Both the position numbers and the translations under genes were made by a program. A DNA stretch of 64,000 bases, taken from NCBI GenBank assembly GCA_003550325.1, contig QKWP01001205.1, forward strand, positions 36,326 to 100,325, given 5' to 3'. Below, one piece after another: positions 22,448 to 33,889 of this stretch; position 1 is the first letter of the stretch, and every line of letters begins with the position of its first letter. The notes beneath the pieces were generated by a model, which was given only the letters and a program-made list of their open reading frames with translations, was not told the origin of the DNA and did no database searches. The stretch is from Gigaspora rosea. Lineage: Eukaryota > Glomeromycota > Glomeromycetes > Diversisporales > Gigasporaceae.

Positions 22448-23912
22448 TTAAGTTTCAGCAATATCAAGTTTAAGTTGAGCAGAATCACCTTGAGATAAAT
22501 CTAAATAAATAAATATTATTTTTAACTAAAATAACATAATTTTAATACAATATATTAATTAAAAATAAATAAATACCTTTAATTGCCTTTGAAATTAATT
22601 TAGTACTAATAATTTTGCTAGTATACATTTCATCAGGATGACTTGATATTGGCAATACTTTGATAACTTTATCTGCTTCTAAGAATTGCTTTTTAATTTC
22701 ATCATTATTATCAGAACCAGATAATTTACTAAGCCAATCTTTTATTGTACTCCAAACATTTGATGAACTAGGCCGTTCTTGTGGATCAGAATCCATGCAT
22801 TTCTTAGCCAATTCAATATAACATTTAGGAGTTCCAGGTGCAAACTCTGGCCGCAATCCTCTACAAATATCTGCTCCAAGCTTAGCATTAAATTTACGTC
22901 CATCAAAAGGTCTTTGTCCAGTTGTCATTTCAGACATAATAACTCCAAACCCATAAATATCTGCTGCTTGCGTAAACTGTTGCTCACCTGATAAAACTTC
23001 TGGTGCAACATATGGCATAACTCCATAAATATCTCCTTCATAAACTATTTCATCTGATTTTCTAGACAATCCTAAATCTGCGATATATGCTTGTTTGTCT
23101 TGCAAAATGTTGCCACTATGAAAATCAGCATGAATGTAATTTGCAAACCTGTGAATACTATCTAACTCGTCTGAAATATTTTCAAGTATGTCCAATTTAG
23201 TCTGCCATGTAAGGTTGCTAAAATTATTTCTTAAATATTTATAAAGACTTCCATTATTAGCATACTGAAATACCATCAAGTATTCCNTTTCTTAAATATT
23301 TATAAAGACTTCCATTATTAGCATACTGAAATACCATCAAGTATTCCTTTGTTTCTGTATTTTGAGTTATGCCATATATTGCAAGCTTATTAGCATTTAA
23401 TTTACATGTCATAAGACTTTTGAACTTGAAAATTTAAACAACAAATTAGTTTTTATTATTGAATAAATTATTAAAACAATAAATTAACTTACCTCTTTTA
23501 AAAAATCATTATTGTTTTCCATAGAACTGGCCAATGTCTTGAGTGCAACGGTGCTGGATGGTTCACGCGATCTTTTGTAAATATCATTATTACCATCCTT
23601 AAATGTTTCAACCCTTCGTATGCCATCAAACCAAGCAGCTGAATATACAGAGCCAAATCCTCCTTTACCGATTATTTTAATTTTTGATAATCTTTCAAAT
23701 GGAATCCATTCAATTACATCTTCATACCTCACAGCTCTAAGTTGGAATGTTTTCATGCAGTCGTCAATATCCTTATTTCTACTTGTCCACCTTGTATCTA
23801 TGTCAGGGTCGCATGATTGACACCATGCGGGTTGAGTGTTATCTTCATTGCAATGTGCACATTTTCCATAATTAGAAGATCTATATAATTTACAATGATT
23901 TATATTTCGCAT
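22448..23912 (-). CDS. Ser/Thr or Tyr-kinase-like protein kinase, three exons
   Basis: Proposed model on the minus strand: exon 1 23912-23493, intron 23492-23425 (GTAAGT...TTCAAG), exon 2 23424-22577, intron 22576-22501 (GTATTT...TTTAG), exon 3 22500-22448. Both junctions keep frame once the assembly duplication at 23227-23347 is collapsed, giving about 419 residues. The N-terminus has CAHCNEDNT and CQSCDPD Cys pairs. The kinase domain has glycine loop GKGGFGSVY, the VALK lysine, catalytic HADFHSGNIL, activation segment ADLGLS (DLG instead of DFG), then APEV and DIYGFGVIMSEM. C-terminal to the kinase is a short tail ending DIAET. As deposited, exon 2 is broken by an N and a duplicated 60 bp. 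Catalytic residues are intact, so it is probably an active cytoplasmic kinase; substrates unknown. The same strand carries a Sel1 gene upstream. Confidence 0.85.
23227..23347. other. Exact 60-bp duplication around a single N (assembly join)
   Basis: Positions 23227-23286 and 23288-23347 are identical and separated by one N at 23287. This is best explained as two overlapping contigs joined without merging. Collapsing it restores the kinase frame between the MVFQYANNGSLYKYL segment and the upstream ITQNTETKEY segment. Confidence 0.85.
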
Positions 23913-23956
23913 TGCTTTTTTAAATTTAGTTCGAATGTAAAATTTTTTATATTTAC

Positions 23957-25060
23957 CGACTAAATTAATGCGAATAAAATGAATTATACGTAATGGTAAA
24001 TAAGTATTTATGAAGTTGTTTTGTGATCTTGTTTTGCTGTTTTTATGTAGTAAAATTTATTAAATATTCATTATACTCACCGACTAAATTAATGCGAATG
24101 AAATGATTTATACGTAATGGTAAATAAGTATTTATGAAGTTGTTTTGTGATCTTGTTTTGCTGTTTTTATGTAGTAAAATTATTAAATATTCTTTATACT
24201 CACCCACTAAATTAATGCGAATGAAATGATTTGTACGTAATGGTAAATAAGTATTTATGAAGTTGTTTTGTGATCTTGTTTTGCTGTTTTTATGTAGTAA
24301 AATTATTAAATATTCTTTATACTCACCCACTAAATTAATGCGAATGAAATGATTTGTACGTAATGGTAAATAGGTATTTATGAAGTTGTTTTGTGATCTT
24401 GTTTTGCTGTTTTTATGTAATTAAATTATTAAATCTTCTTTATACTCACCCACTAAATTAATGCGAATGGTAAATAAGTATTGATGAGGATGTTTTGTGA
24501 CCTTGTTTTGCTGTTTTTATGTAGTAAAATTATTATATATTCTTTATACTCACCCACTAAATTAATGTGAATGAAATGATTTGTACGTAATGGTAAACAA
24601 GTATTTATGAAGTTGTTTTGTGATCTTGTTTTGCTGTGTTTATGTAGTTAAATTATTAAATATTCTTTATACTCACCGACTAAATTAATGCAAATGAAAT
24701 GATTTGTACGTAGTGGTAAATAAGTATTTATGAAGTTGTTTTGTGATCTTATTTTGCTGTTTTTGAGTAGTAAATTTATTAAATATTCTTTATACTCACC
24801 GACTAAATTAATGCGAATGAAATGATTTGTACGTAATGGTAAACAAGTATTTATGAAGATGTTTTTGATCTTGTCTTGCTGTTTTTATATAGTAAAATTA
24901 TTAAATAATTCTTTATACTCACCCACTAAATTAATGCGAATGAAATGATTTGTACGTAATGGTAAATAAGTATTTATGAAGTTGTTTGTGATCTTGTTTT
25001 GCTGTTTTTATGTAGTAAAATTATTAAATATTCTTTATACTTACGAGCTAAAATAATACA
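23957..25060 (-). repeat. Nine 123-bp tandem repeats between kinase and Sel1 genes
   Basis: Anchors TAAATTAATG fall at 23961, 24085, 24208, 24331, 24454, 24558, 24681, 24804 and 24927, with a diverged tenth at 25049. The period is 123 bp, except one unit shortened by 19 bp. On the minus strand each unit has a donor-like GTGAGTATAAAG, and 43 nt later an AAAAACAG acceptor-like site, leaving 80 nt before the next donor. The 5'-most unit has GTAAGTATAAAG; the last has GTAAATATAAA, 42 nt before an AAAAAAG that precedes the kinase ATG by 2 nt. A 41-residue repeating ORF exists over 24043-24330 because 123 is a multiple of 3. It may be kinase 5' leader DNA; splicing is inference. Confidence 0.8.
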
Positions 25061-25203
25061 ACCAATAAATACGTATTTATAAGATTTAATTGCTGGAATA
25101 AATCAATATAAATAAATGCCTTTCATGCTTACTCTCTGATAATCAAAATTGTGTAAGAATTCCTGCTTTAAAAAATTACAAACATTATAATAAAAAACGA
25201 AAT

Positions 25204-25689
25204 TTACTTCATACGCCATTCCTCAAATTTTTCATCATTTTTTTTCACACCAATTCCATAATAGTAACAAATTGCAGTTTTCCGAATTCCCATCTGATTA
25301 CCTGACTGAGCAGACTTCAGATAATATGCAAATGCTTTGTGTTTATCAATTTCGACTCCAATTCCTAAATTATAACAATATCCAACTTGGTACATCCCTT
25401 TAGAATTATTCATATCTGCCGATTTTTGGTAATATGTGAATGCCGTGTTTTCGTTCTTTTCAACACCTATTCCATCATATTCGTAATAATAACCGAGCAA
25501 ATAATTTTCGGATGAATCGTCTGTATCTACCAATTTTTGAAAGTTGTTGAAGTTCAGTTGAGTGAAAACTTCGCTAATTTGTGTAATTTTTTCGTTTGCC
25601 ATTTTGGTTTTCAAAAATGTTTGGAGTTTTGGATATCTCAATTGACCGATACTACTGTACTGTTTTTTATTTATTTCTTTGTTATACAA
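25204..25689 (-). CDS. Short Sel1-repeat protein
   Basis: A 161-residue ORF, or about 132 residues if the internal Met at about residue 30 (MANEKITQIS) is used, which fits this family better. Sel1-like repeats are alpha-helical adaptor modules. Two full repeats and a partial third are visible: YYYEYDGIGVEKNENTAFTY, then VGYCYNLGIGVEIDKHKAFA, then AICYYYGIGVKK before an early stop. Usual Sel1 proteins have more repeats, so this may be truncated, or the ORF may continue by splicing (an AAGTAAAT donor-like site overlaps the stop). It lies about 1.3 kb upstream of the kinase on the same strand, beyond the 123-bp array; kinase plus Sel1 pairings are common in this fungal group. A fused transcript is possible but unproven. 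Confidence 0.7.
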   Translation of the reverse strand: MYNKEINKKQYSSIGQLRYPKLQTFLKTKMANEKITQISEVFTQLNFNNFQKLVDTDDSSENYLLGYYYEYDGIGVEKNENTAFTYYQKSADMNNSKGMYQVGYCYNLGIGVEIDKHKAFAYYLKSAQSGNQMGIRKTAICYYYGIGVKKNDEKFEEWRMK

Positions 25690-26469
25690 TAACCTAAATT
25701 ATACTAGAGCAAAATTCTGCACAATTCAGCCTACATGAAGCTACAGTGCATGCAAATTTGGCAATCCTTCACACATATATATATATATATATTTATTATA
25801 TTATTATTATTAACAGTCACGGGACATTTCGCATTTGATGATTTTCATAATAAATAAATATTGTGTAACGTAGGATTGCAGAACTTCCTTGTAATAATCT
25901 CATTGTACTTATACTAAGCAGTACTTCTAACCTTAAATAAATCATAATATGCAAGCTTCGAGCTTCCATTTACGCCAAACGAAAAACTTGTTGCACAACT
26001 CCACTTCGAGTAAAATCGGAATGAAAATGGCCCTTTCCAAGTATAGATCTCAAAGATCCTCACCCGGGATCTTTGATTTCGACTCAGGTTTTTTTTTTTA
26101 AAAGTTAGAGAACAAAGGCCGCATTCAAAAATCTTATTGGCACAAAAGCGCCTTACTTACTACTTTTTTATGTTTTCTTAGAAACACTCTTTAATCAACT
26201 ATGAATAGTATTTTTAATTCGAAAAAGTATTAGTCTTTCGCCCTTTCTTTCTTTAAAAAACGTTTTTTTTTATTTATTTTTCTTGAATTGATTTATTTAT
26301 TTACATAATAAGACATAACAGATAATGGACTACAAAATATGTACTACGTGGACGCTTTTAAGAAGATACTGAGTTTTCAACAAATTTTTATCTTGAAATT
26401 TTCCTCTTTAGTAATTCTATCACACACCAATTGTAAAATCACCTTGAAGTCTTTCGCTGCCGGTTGTTT
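25690..26469. other. Intergenic
   Basis: Contains an (AT)n run near 25778-25792 and otherwise unstructured AT-rich DNA. A short repeated GGGATCTTTGA-type word near 26070 is the only local structure. No gene seen. Confidence 0.4.
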
Positions 26470-29400
26470 CTAAAATATACTTTTATTCATTTGGCTGTCC
26501 AGTCAGAAGAGACAGCATTAAGTTGCGACAACACACTTGAGACTTTGCTTCAGACAGCTCTTCAGATTCAAATAATCCATCAAGTATATCCTTTTCTAAT
26601 TTCGTAGTGGTGCGGCATGTCCTCTTGGAAGGTCAGTTTCAAAAGGTATTGGTTCCTGTTGTGGTTGTGATGCAGTACCTTGTTGAATTACTGATGTTTG
26701 AGAAGTTTGGGAAGCTTGAGAAGGAATGTTAACTCGGTTCTTTGTCTTTTTTTTTTATCCGTAAGTTGTGCATAGGTATAAGACTTAACATTATGTTCAC
26801 GACGCCCAGAGGTTGACCATGGCTTAGTTTTATATACATCCTGAGCAAGTAAGTTTTGAAAGTGAGATTTACTGGTTTCATAGAAGGAAAGAATATTCGC
26901 AATACCCTCTTCATTAAGTTCTGGAACATCTTTAAATAAAGGATGTGTTTTGGGATCTGAAGAGGTAAAAGCACCCCATAATTCTGTAGCCAGGGACCAA
27001 AGTGAATCTTTGCGCGATTTAATCGCACAAATGCTCTGACTTGCTACAACATCGTCAGTATATTCAGCAAAAAGCATCGATAATGAATTTTTTCACTTTG
27101 AGCTGCCTTAATCTTCAGCATCATGATTTCCAGATCGGTAAGATTTCTACTTATATTTTGCTTAATGAAATTTACGCCATATGTTTCAAGGGCTTCATCT
27201 AAAGCAAAATAATAACCTTCGTTTGTGATATTTACTGAACATACTGTTTGTAGTATTTTTTGTAACTGTGGGTCATCATGAATTTGGGCTAAAAAGTGTG
27301 ATACAGAACTTGCATACCTGTTATTTCAGTAGCAGGAAAAAGAGGCGCGAAAGCAGCTAAATTCGCTATTTGCATTTCGTAATTTCCCTTTTTAATTCCT
27401 TTTTTATGACCCACAAAATACCCTGCCCAGTGGAAAAAGAGATACCACACTTTCACCAACTGATTATTACTATTTAAAATATTACTCATAGTTTTTCTTT
27501 CTTTTTTTACATATTGGCACAGTATGATTCCAACTGCGACCCAGATTAACTCCAAGACACGACATGTTACCCGATAATCCACGACTCACTCAAATTTATT
27601 TAGAAATAGTGCTCCAAGAATCGCTGCGAGATTAAATATTCCGTATCCGGAAAATGTCATGATTAAAATGCTGCAACTGTCTTTTGATGTATGCCACAGC
27701 TCTAAAAAAAGTTAAACATCATCGTGGTTTTCATTATAGGAAGTTAATCTTCCGAAAACATTGCTTGGTCACATGCAATGTATAGGTTGTCATTGCTACC
27801 AATCGATAAATCATCACGATACATTTCACATACTTCGTGGACATTATCGTTGCAATTTGGTGGATTACAGGGCTCTAGTATCACAACTTTCAGTGATAAT
27901 ATATTGCAACCTGTAGATATTTTTTTAGTAATTTTTGAGTGCATGTCTTCCATATCAAATCTGCCACTTTCATATTCTAACATTGTGTTCAAGATAGTTT
28001 CATATGTTATTAAAAGATTGTTAGTAGTTGAAGATTCCCAAACAATAGTTGAACGTCAGATTCATTGTCTATAACAAAATTATCAAGAAAGTAGGCAAAG
28101 TGAACTGAAATACCATTCGAAGTGTCACATGTGAAGTTCGTCTCACAACATTAAAAATGTTGCTTTGTGAGAATGTAGAAGCTTTAAAGTTTATATTGTC
28201 AATTACAGCAAGATTCCAAATGTTTGGACCTTTAATCAGATTCTCTCGGGTGTTCACATGATGCATCCTGAATTTTTTAAGACAGTTTTCGTGCTGTTTA
28301 GTGTAGGATAAAACACATGCTGAATAAGGATCTTACGTAAGTATGGCAGCATTTTTGATTTTAGCACATCGATGATATGATGTGCAAAAGCCAAATTTTT
28401 GTCTGAGGAAATGTGATGGTTAGTAACATTGAAGTTAAAAAGATGGTAGTTCTTGCATCTGGGCTTCGTCAAGGGATTTCAGGAAAAGTCCACGTTGACT
28501 TCTTTTGTTATTAATCATCTTTAGTTTTCGTTGTTAAAAAACTGTGATAAGGGCTTGAAAAAGGTACAAATTGTTTCAGGTAATATATTGAAGTATTTTT
28601 CATATGAACTTGGGTTTTCTAGCTGGCTGATATTTTCCTGAATTTTAGAATGCGAAGATAAAATGTTTTTTCCAAAATCTTTTACAATCGAAGCTTTTTC
28701 AAGATTTTTTATATGAAACTTTCTTTTATTAGTAAATTTAATTTAACCTTCCCCATTCTCAATGCCATTAGAACAAGTAACTTACTTGGCAATTTTTCTG
28801 ACTCTCTTTTCGTTTCTTTTTCCAACTCTTTTTCTGACCCTTTTTTCTGTTGAGGTGGAGCTTTTATTTATTAGTTTATTATTGAATATTGTAGTGCTGG
28901 AGTTATTAACAAGAGAATTTTTTTTGCAACTCATGATCATCCAATTCTGCCACTGACATTATCCACCTTCCAATATATTTTAGAGAATTACTTGTGTCAT
29001 CATAGTGTTTCTCCTGTTCATTACATGATACAAGTAGATTACTTCTACTTGGTTTTCTGTATAAATGGCCACCTTGTTGTTGAAAGCACTGCAAGCATAT
29101 GTAATGTGAACGATAGGCCAAAAATGACTTTTGTGCAGTAAGTCCTTCAGTAAATGCCAGGCATTTATAAACACCACTGCAGGGTATTTGAATATTGTCC
29201 CAGTTGATTTTCTACAAATGTTCTTTGCAACTATCACCACGACTATAAAAATACTTTTTTTTATTTCAGAAATGCAGAAACCATAGCAAACATTTGGATC
29301 AATTGAGCAGGATTGTTTTGTACCTTCAGTAAGAAGTCGATTTTGATCAAAGGAAAGTGAGAAAAGCATACTCCAAGTTGGTGATTACTATTTTTACTTT

Positions 29401-29720
29401 TTTTGACAACATCTGCATCTATCTCATGGTCCTATTATTTGTCTCAATGCCCACAAATTTGTTTTATCATCACAACATTTTATCTTGCCTTTGAAAGTGT
29501 CTAGAACGACACATGGTATTAAAGGTGTTGAACCCGAACTTTGAGTAGAGGTATCTTCTATTCTTATATATATATTTTCATCGTCATCATTATCGTCATT
29601 GGCATTTTCATCATTAATTTCATAATTATCATCGTAATCATTTTCTTTCTTATTTAGCAAAAGACAAGCATTTGCAAGTGCATCCACAAGTGCATTTTCT
29701 TTAACAATAAGGCTGTCTTA
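26470..29720 (-). pseudogene. Degenerate large transposase-like family gene (DUF6589-like?)
   Basis: On the minus strand, coherent protein text runs through many frames. An acidic N-terminal part (29687-29424) contains ENANDDNDDDENIYIRIEDT. It is followed by AFTEGLTAQKSFLAYRSHYI with HYICLQCFQQQGGHLY (about 29155-28906). Then come HSKITKKISTGCNILSLKVV and ILEPCNPPNCNDNVHEVCEM (27992-27744), FSGYGIFNLAAILGALFL (about 27650), RVLELIWVAVGIILC and WYLFFHWAGYFVGHKKGI (27582-27289), ITNEGYYFALDEALETYG (about 27230), and ELNEEGIANILSFYETSKSH (27077-26688). A Q/S/T-rich tail reaches about 26600. Frameshifts and stops separate all of these. The blocks remind me of a very large gene family of arbuscular mycorrhizal fungi with transposon-like behaviour; the Pfam assignment is tentative. 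No boundaries or target duplication were identified. Confidence 0.6.
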
Positions 29721-30199
29721 CTGACTTCCTTCAGAAGAACTGCATTCCTCAAAATCTGTGTAAGTAAATACAAAATTGCTTATTTTTTTTATTTATTTAT
29801 TTTTTTTGTTTTAGAATATTAAAGGATTTATTTAATGATTAGAATTCTGTTGAAAGTAAATTTATGGTTTTTTATATATTTTCTATGACAATCCTAGAAC
29901 AACTTGTAAAGCTTATTTTCAACTGTGCATTTCCCAATTCACCAGATTTATTCATGCTTTATGTATCAATATATCGCTTGCGCCATACGCATCATCCAAC
30001 ATTATCCCTGTGCCAAATCAAATCTAGCAAGTAAATTAAAGGCTCTGTAATAATAAAAGCTAAATAAGATTGATATCCGATAAAAGAAAATACAAAACAA
30101 GTAATGACGAATAAATAGCAAAATAAGCACTAAATAAGAAAGATATGAAATAAGGAAAGGTACGGAGTAAACTTTGAATTGCAACATAGTCTCAAGTAT
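29721..30199. other. Intergenic upstream of the pseudogene
   Basis: T-rich around 29787-29812; no gene or repeat boundary seen. The 102-codon minus-strand ORF at 30002-30310 runs into the adjacent palindrome and is considered fortuitous. Confidence 0.35.
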
Positions 30200-30319
30200 A
30201 ACTTGGGTTTTCATAAGAAGGACATCTTCCTGCATTGCAAATTCAAAGTAAAATTTCCATAATTGGAAATTTACTTTGTATTTGCAACACAGGAAGATGT
30301 CCTTGTGCAAACCTGAGTT
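30200..30319. mobile_element. Palindromic MITE, ~57-bp arms
   Basis: The left arm begins AACTTGGGTTTTCATAAGAA and contains GGACATCTTCCTG. The right arm contains its complement CAGGAAGATGTCC and ends ACCTGAGTT. The loop is a few bases at ATAATT. Confidence 0.7.
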
Positions 30320-30330
30320 ATTTTATGAAT

Positions 30331-30516
30331 AATATTTATGGGTTTGGTTGATCAAATTTGTGCTTTAATCAAATTAATCAAATCATTTTATTAAAATGAT
30401 TTGAATGGCATCAAAGCCATCAAAATCTGATCATTTGATGACAAGATATCAACATAGATCAGGATATTCGAATTTGATTGAAACACGAATTTGGTCGACC
30501 AAACCCATAAATATTT
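30331..30516. mobile_element. MITE with 44-bp inverted ends
   Basis: The left end AATATTTATGGGTTTGGTTG and the right end CGACCAAACCCATAAATATT match over about 44 bp with roughly five mismatches. The core has smaller palindromes such as CATTTTATTAAAATG. Confidence 0.7.
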
Positions 30517-30930
30517 TTACTACTACTTCAAATTGTATTGTCAAGGCTCTATTCAGATCAGATATGTAATACAATGAATTTCTATTTTTTTTTTAACTAA
30601 GATCTACATTAATTTCATTTAGTTTAATTTTAAACTACAATTTGGATATTAAAATGGACCATAAAAGAACTCAGTTTTCATTAGGTATGTTTACTATACT
30701 CTATAATGAAAGCATATGTGGTATTGTAAAAAAAAAAAGTAATACTGATTCTATTCAAATTTATTCATTTGGACAATTATAAAGAAGTTGCCTTTTATTC
30801 CACGCATTACAACTATGCAATTAATAATTTGTTTTAATTCTCGAACAGTTTACTTTCATCTATTTTTTGGTGAGTTTACTGGTCTAGAATCTAGGGCTAA
30901 GAGTTTATTATAAGTATATATGAGTGCAGT

Positions 30931-31135
30931 AGAGCGAAACCTGGAGCTGAATATTTATGTTTTCACTGTAGCGAACTTAGCCCCTGAAAAATTATGATAT
31001 TACATATTGGTGTTGATGAATCTAAACTCTACTCCTGGTAGAGATGAAAAAACCCAAACACCGATCATCAATAATTTTTTAGGGGTTAAGTTTGCAATAT
31101 TGCAAACTTAAATATTCAACTTCAGGTTTCGCTCT
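30931..31135. mobile_element. MITE with ~62-bp inverted ends
   Basis: The left end AGAGCGAAACCTGGAGCTGA and the right end TTCAACTTCAGGTTTCGCTCT are inverted copies. Similarity extends through CTTAGCCCCTGAAAAATT. Confidence 0.7.
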
Positions 31136-31560
31136 GTAGCACCTGTGTAATTTTAGGAGTTTATATTTTCAAGACCTAAACTTCATGCTGTGACAATTAT
31201 TTTTAATAATTTATTTACTTAGAACTCCTTATTTCCGTCTGTCGCTTGGTATCTTCATGGCACTTTTATTTAATGATGCGCATTAAAAATTGTGTGTAAA
31301 GTGCATTTATAGAGGGTAAACTGTTTTATTTTTAGCAGCTTATAAAAGCATAAAATATTTGTAGCTCAAATCAAAATAAAAGTTATCAAGTTTCAAAAGT
31401 ACTAAGTTTCGTAGCATTTTATGCCAAGATTTTTAGTAATACAGTAATGATATTATGCAATGGTACATATTTGTAACTTGCCAATCAACATTTATTATAA
31501 TAAAAAAAAATTACAAATGCGAATATACATTTAGTTATATATATATATATAATTTTGAAT

Positions 31561-31905
31561 TTAACTAATTTTAACACCTGGTTAAAGTTATAAATTTTAA
31601 CCACCCTTTATTTTTATAAAAGTTTTTTATATAAAAAATTATTTTTTAAAGATTAGGGTTAGGGTAAGGGTATAGGTATATTAAGTTAAAGGATGGTTTG
31701 ATTATTTATATACAAAATTAGATGCCAAAAATTTTATTTAATAGCCCAAAGCTAGTTTTCGTAATAAAATTTTGCGATATTGATAATTTTTTGATTTTTT
31801 TCTAAATTTTTTTAAAATTTTCTTTATTTTGTTACACAAGATTCTGCGATCTGATTGTTAAATTATAGGGTGGTTACATCACCAGGGGGCAGGTTAGCAA
31901 CACTC
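31561..31905 (+). mobile_element. MITE family copy, inverted relative to 38555-38880
   Basis: The region from TTAACTAATTTTAAC through AGATTAGGGTTAGGG to CACCAGGGGGCAGG matches 38555-38880 in reverse complement, including the TTAGGG-like words and an ATTTTTTAAAGATTA block. The ends carry ACCACCCT on one side and AGGGTGGTTACATC on the other, as terminal inverted repeats. Confidence 0.5.
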
Positions 31906-32198
31906 TATAATTTTTTTTCAACAAATTCATCAGATTTAATATCTATTTCAAGTAGTAATCGAGATGTACAACTATTACTAATTGAAAAAATTTATGCTGA
32001 TAGTACATTGTGAAAACGGATTTTAAATAGCAGCTATTCGAAGTAACTCTGAAATAAAAGGATAATTGTTAGCTCCAGAACTTTTGACTCAACTATCATA
32101 ACCAGCTTATTCTACAAACTAAAGAGAGCCTTGAGTGCAATCTAAGTCGCTATTATGCACAACTTGATTCGAGAAATGCTTTTGCTTGTCCAATATAT
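31906..32198 (+). other. Possible short coding remnant
   Basis: At about 31925-32010 a plus-strand reading SSDLISISSSNRDVQLLLIE looks coding-like but is short, ends quickly and has no family match that I recognise. Confidence 0.2.
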
Positions 32199-32360
32199 GC
32201 TTGAAAAGAGACGAAATTAACAAAAAATTATCTCGTGAAGTATCAGTCAAAACTGTACTATTCGATTCATCTCCAAAATCGTGCAATTTTGACCGATACC
32301 TCGCGAGCTAAAAATTTTTTGCAAATTATTTTTTTTGTTAATTTCGTCTCTTTTCCAAGC
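32199..32360. mobile_element. Palindromic MITE, ~75-bp arms
   Basis: The left arm GCTTGAAAAGAGACGAAATT is mirrored by AATTTCGTCTCTTTTCCAAGC on the right. Inner arms contain CTCGTGAAGTATCAGTCAAAA and its diverged complement. The plus-strand ORF at 32235-32438 is an artefact of this palindrome. Confidence 0.7.
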
Positions 32361-32850
32361 ACCAAACCCATATTAATTTTTGTTTCTTGGTTCAAAGATA
32401 CCTTCATCTTTTTAGCCACCATTTCAATAATAATTTAAGTTTGCATTTCTACTCTAACAGACTTTTAATAATATGTAAAAGCTTCAAATTCGCTTGCTTC
32501 AACTTGAGGGGTAGGCTAAAGTACTTAAAAAAAACAAAGCATTAATAATGCAGTTTTAAAAAGTAATGTCAAAACATTTTCGATTAATTCTAATCTATAT
32601 AAGCGAAATTAGATCGCCTTTAAGTTTTTTCCTTTAATTAAGGGCAAGCAATAAAATAAAAACAATGTACGTACTCATATACAACTTTCATATCTTATTA
32701 CAGAGTTATGGTATTCTAACTTCAAGCAAAGATCATTATTGAACTACAAATTATTAGAAATCAAAGTTTATTTAGTATAATAAGTAAATATCTCGCGAAT
32801 ATTGTTGACCTAAGTAACATAATGGAAAGGTTTTACAAACAGAGGATTAC
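32361..32850. other. Intergenic, nothing recognised
   Basis: AT-rich sequence with no ORF, repeat or inverted structure that I can support. Confidence 0.35.
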
Positions 32851-33510
32851 TATCCCTTAGTTAGTACTACTTCGCAGGCAAATTTGCCTGTATAATTACT
32901 ATAAATATACCTCTGATCTATTTTTTTAATCATTTAAAATATTTAAATAAAATTTGGTATTATAATTTTTAATAACAAGGATTATATTTTTGAATTATTT
33001 AAATTTATATTATAAGACAAAAAGTTTATGTTGCTTATAAGCTAAAAATATTAAATTTTAAAGAAATTTTTTAACCAAAAAAATATTTTACAATATCTTG
33101 GCAAATTCTTTAAATATTGGTTTTAAAAATACAGTTTCTAATACAATATTGTAGTTTATATAAAGGATGACAACTTTCATTATTTGACTTTATATAATTT
33201 ACTTGTAAATTAAGACTTGTATTAGAAGTGAAATTTTTTTTTATAGATGGGAACATATAAAATTTGAGAAAACCTAATGAAAAATTTCTATAGTAAAAGT
33301 TCCAAAAACAAAAACTTTAAACTTTTATTACACCAAAGTTTTTTAATAATTTTAAAAAAATTTTATAATAAAGTTGATAAAACAGAGCTAATATTATATT
33401 TTTACTTAGAAAGTATATAGCTAAAATTAATATTTAAGGTTTTATTTGAAAAATTTAAAATTTTATAATTTTCGCAGGCAAATATGCCTGTATAACAAAT
33501 TAAGGGATAG
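32851..33510. mobile_element. TATCCCTTA-ended element with GCAGGCAAATTTGCCTG palindrome, copy 1
   Basis: The terminal TATCCCTTA (32851) is mirrored by TAAGGGATA (33502-33510). Just inside each end sits the palindrome GCAGGCAAATTTGCCTG (about 32874) or GCAGGCAAATATGCCTG (about 33475). The interior is AT-rich without coding capacity. It is one of three related copies; see 40435-41849 and 42380-42985. Confidence 0.65.
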
Positions 33511-33889
33511 GTACAACATTGAAAATCACGAATTTTTTATATAAAAATGGAATGTTCAATATGTTTATTTTATTAATAAATATCATTTTGAACCCTGTAA
33601 GAGAAAATGTCCTATGACTGTTAATATTATAAAATAATGCCTATATGCAAATGTCCTCTTTATATGATACGATTGGACAATTTTGCATATATGTGCATAA
33701 CTTCTTGAAATTTACTTTATAATGATTATGATCATTGTTACAAAATAGTATTATCATAATTACGTAATTCATACAGAATTGATCTGTGAATATTTGCAAA
33801 ATGTCAAAATATATTTGTAATTTGTTTACTATGAATTAATAATCAGTTGTCTCAATTTTTTTTTTAAAAATCAACTTATCTTTTGTAAT

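Noticed and set aside
24043-24330. 95-codon ORF with 41-residue repeats as a repeat protein gene
   Set aside because: It arises because the DNA period is 123 bp; the frame is lost in the other units.
23957-25060. CRISPR-like array
   Set aside because: Units are contiguous 123-bp repeats without unique spacers, in a eukaryotic context.
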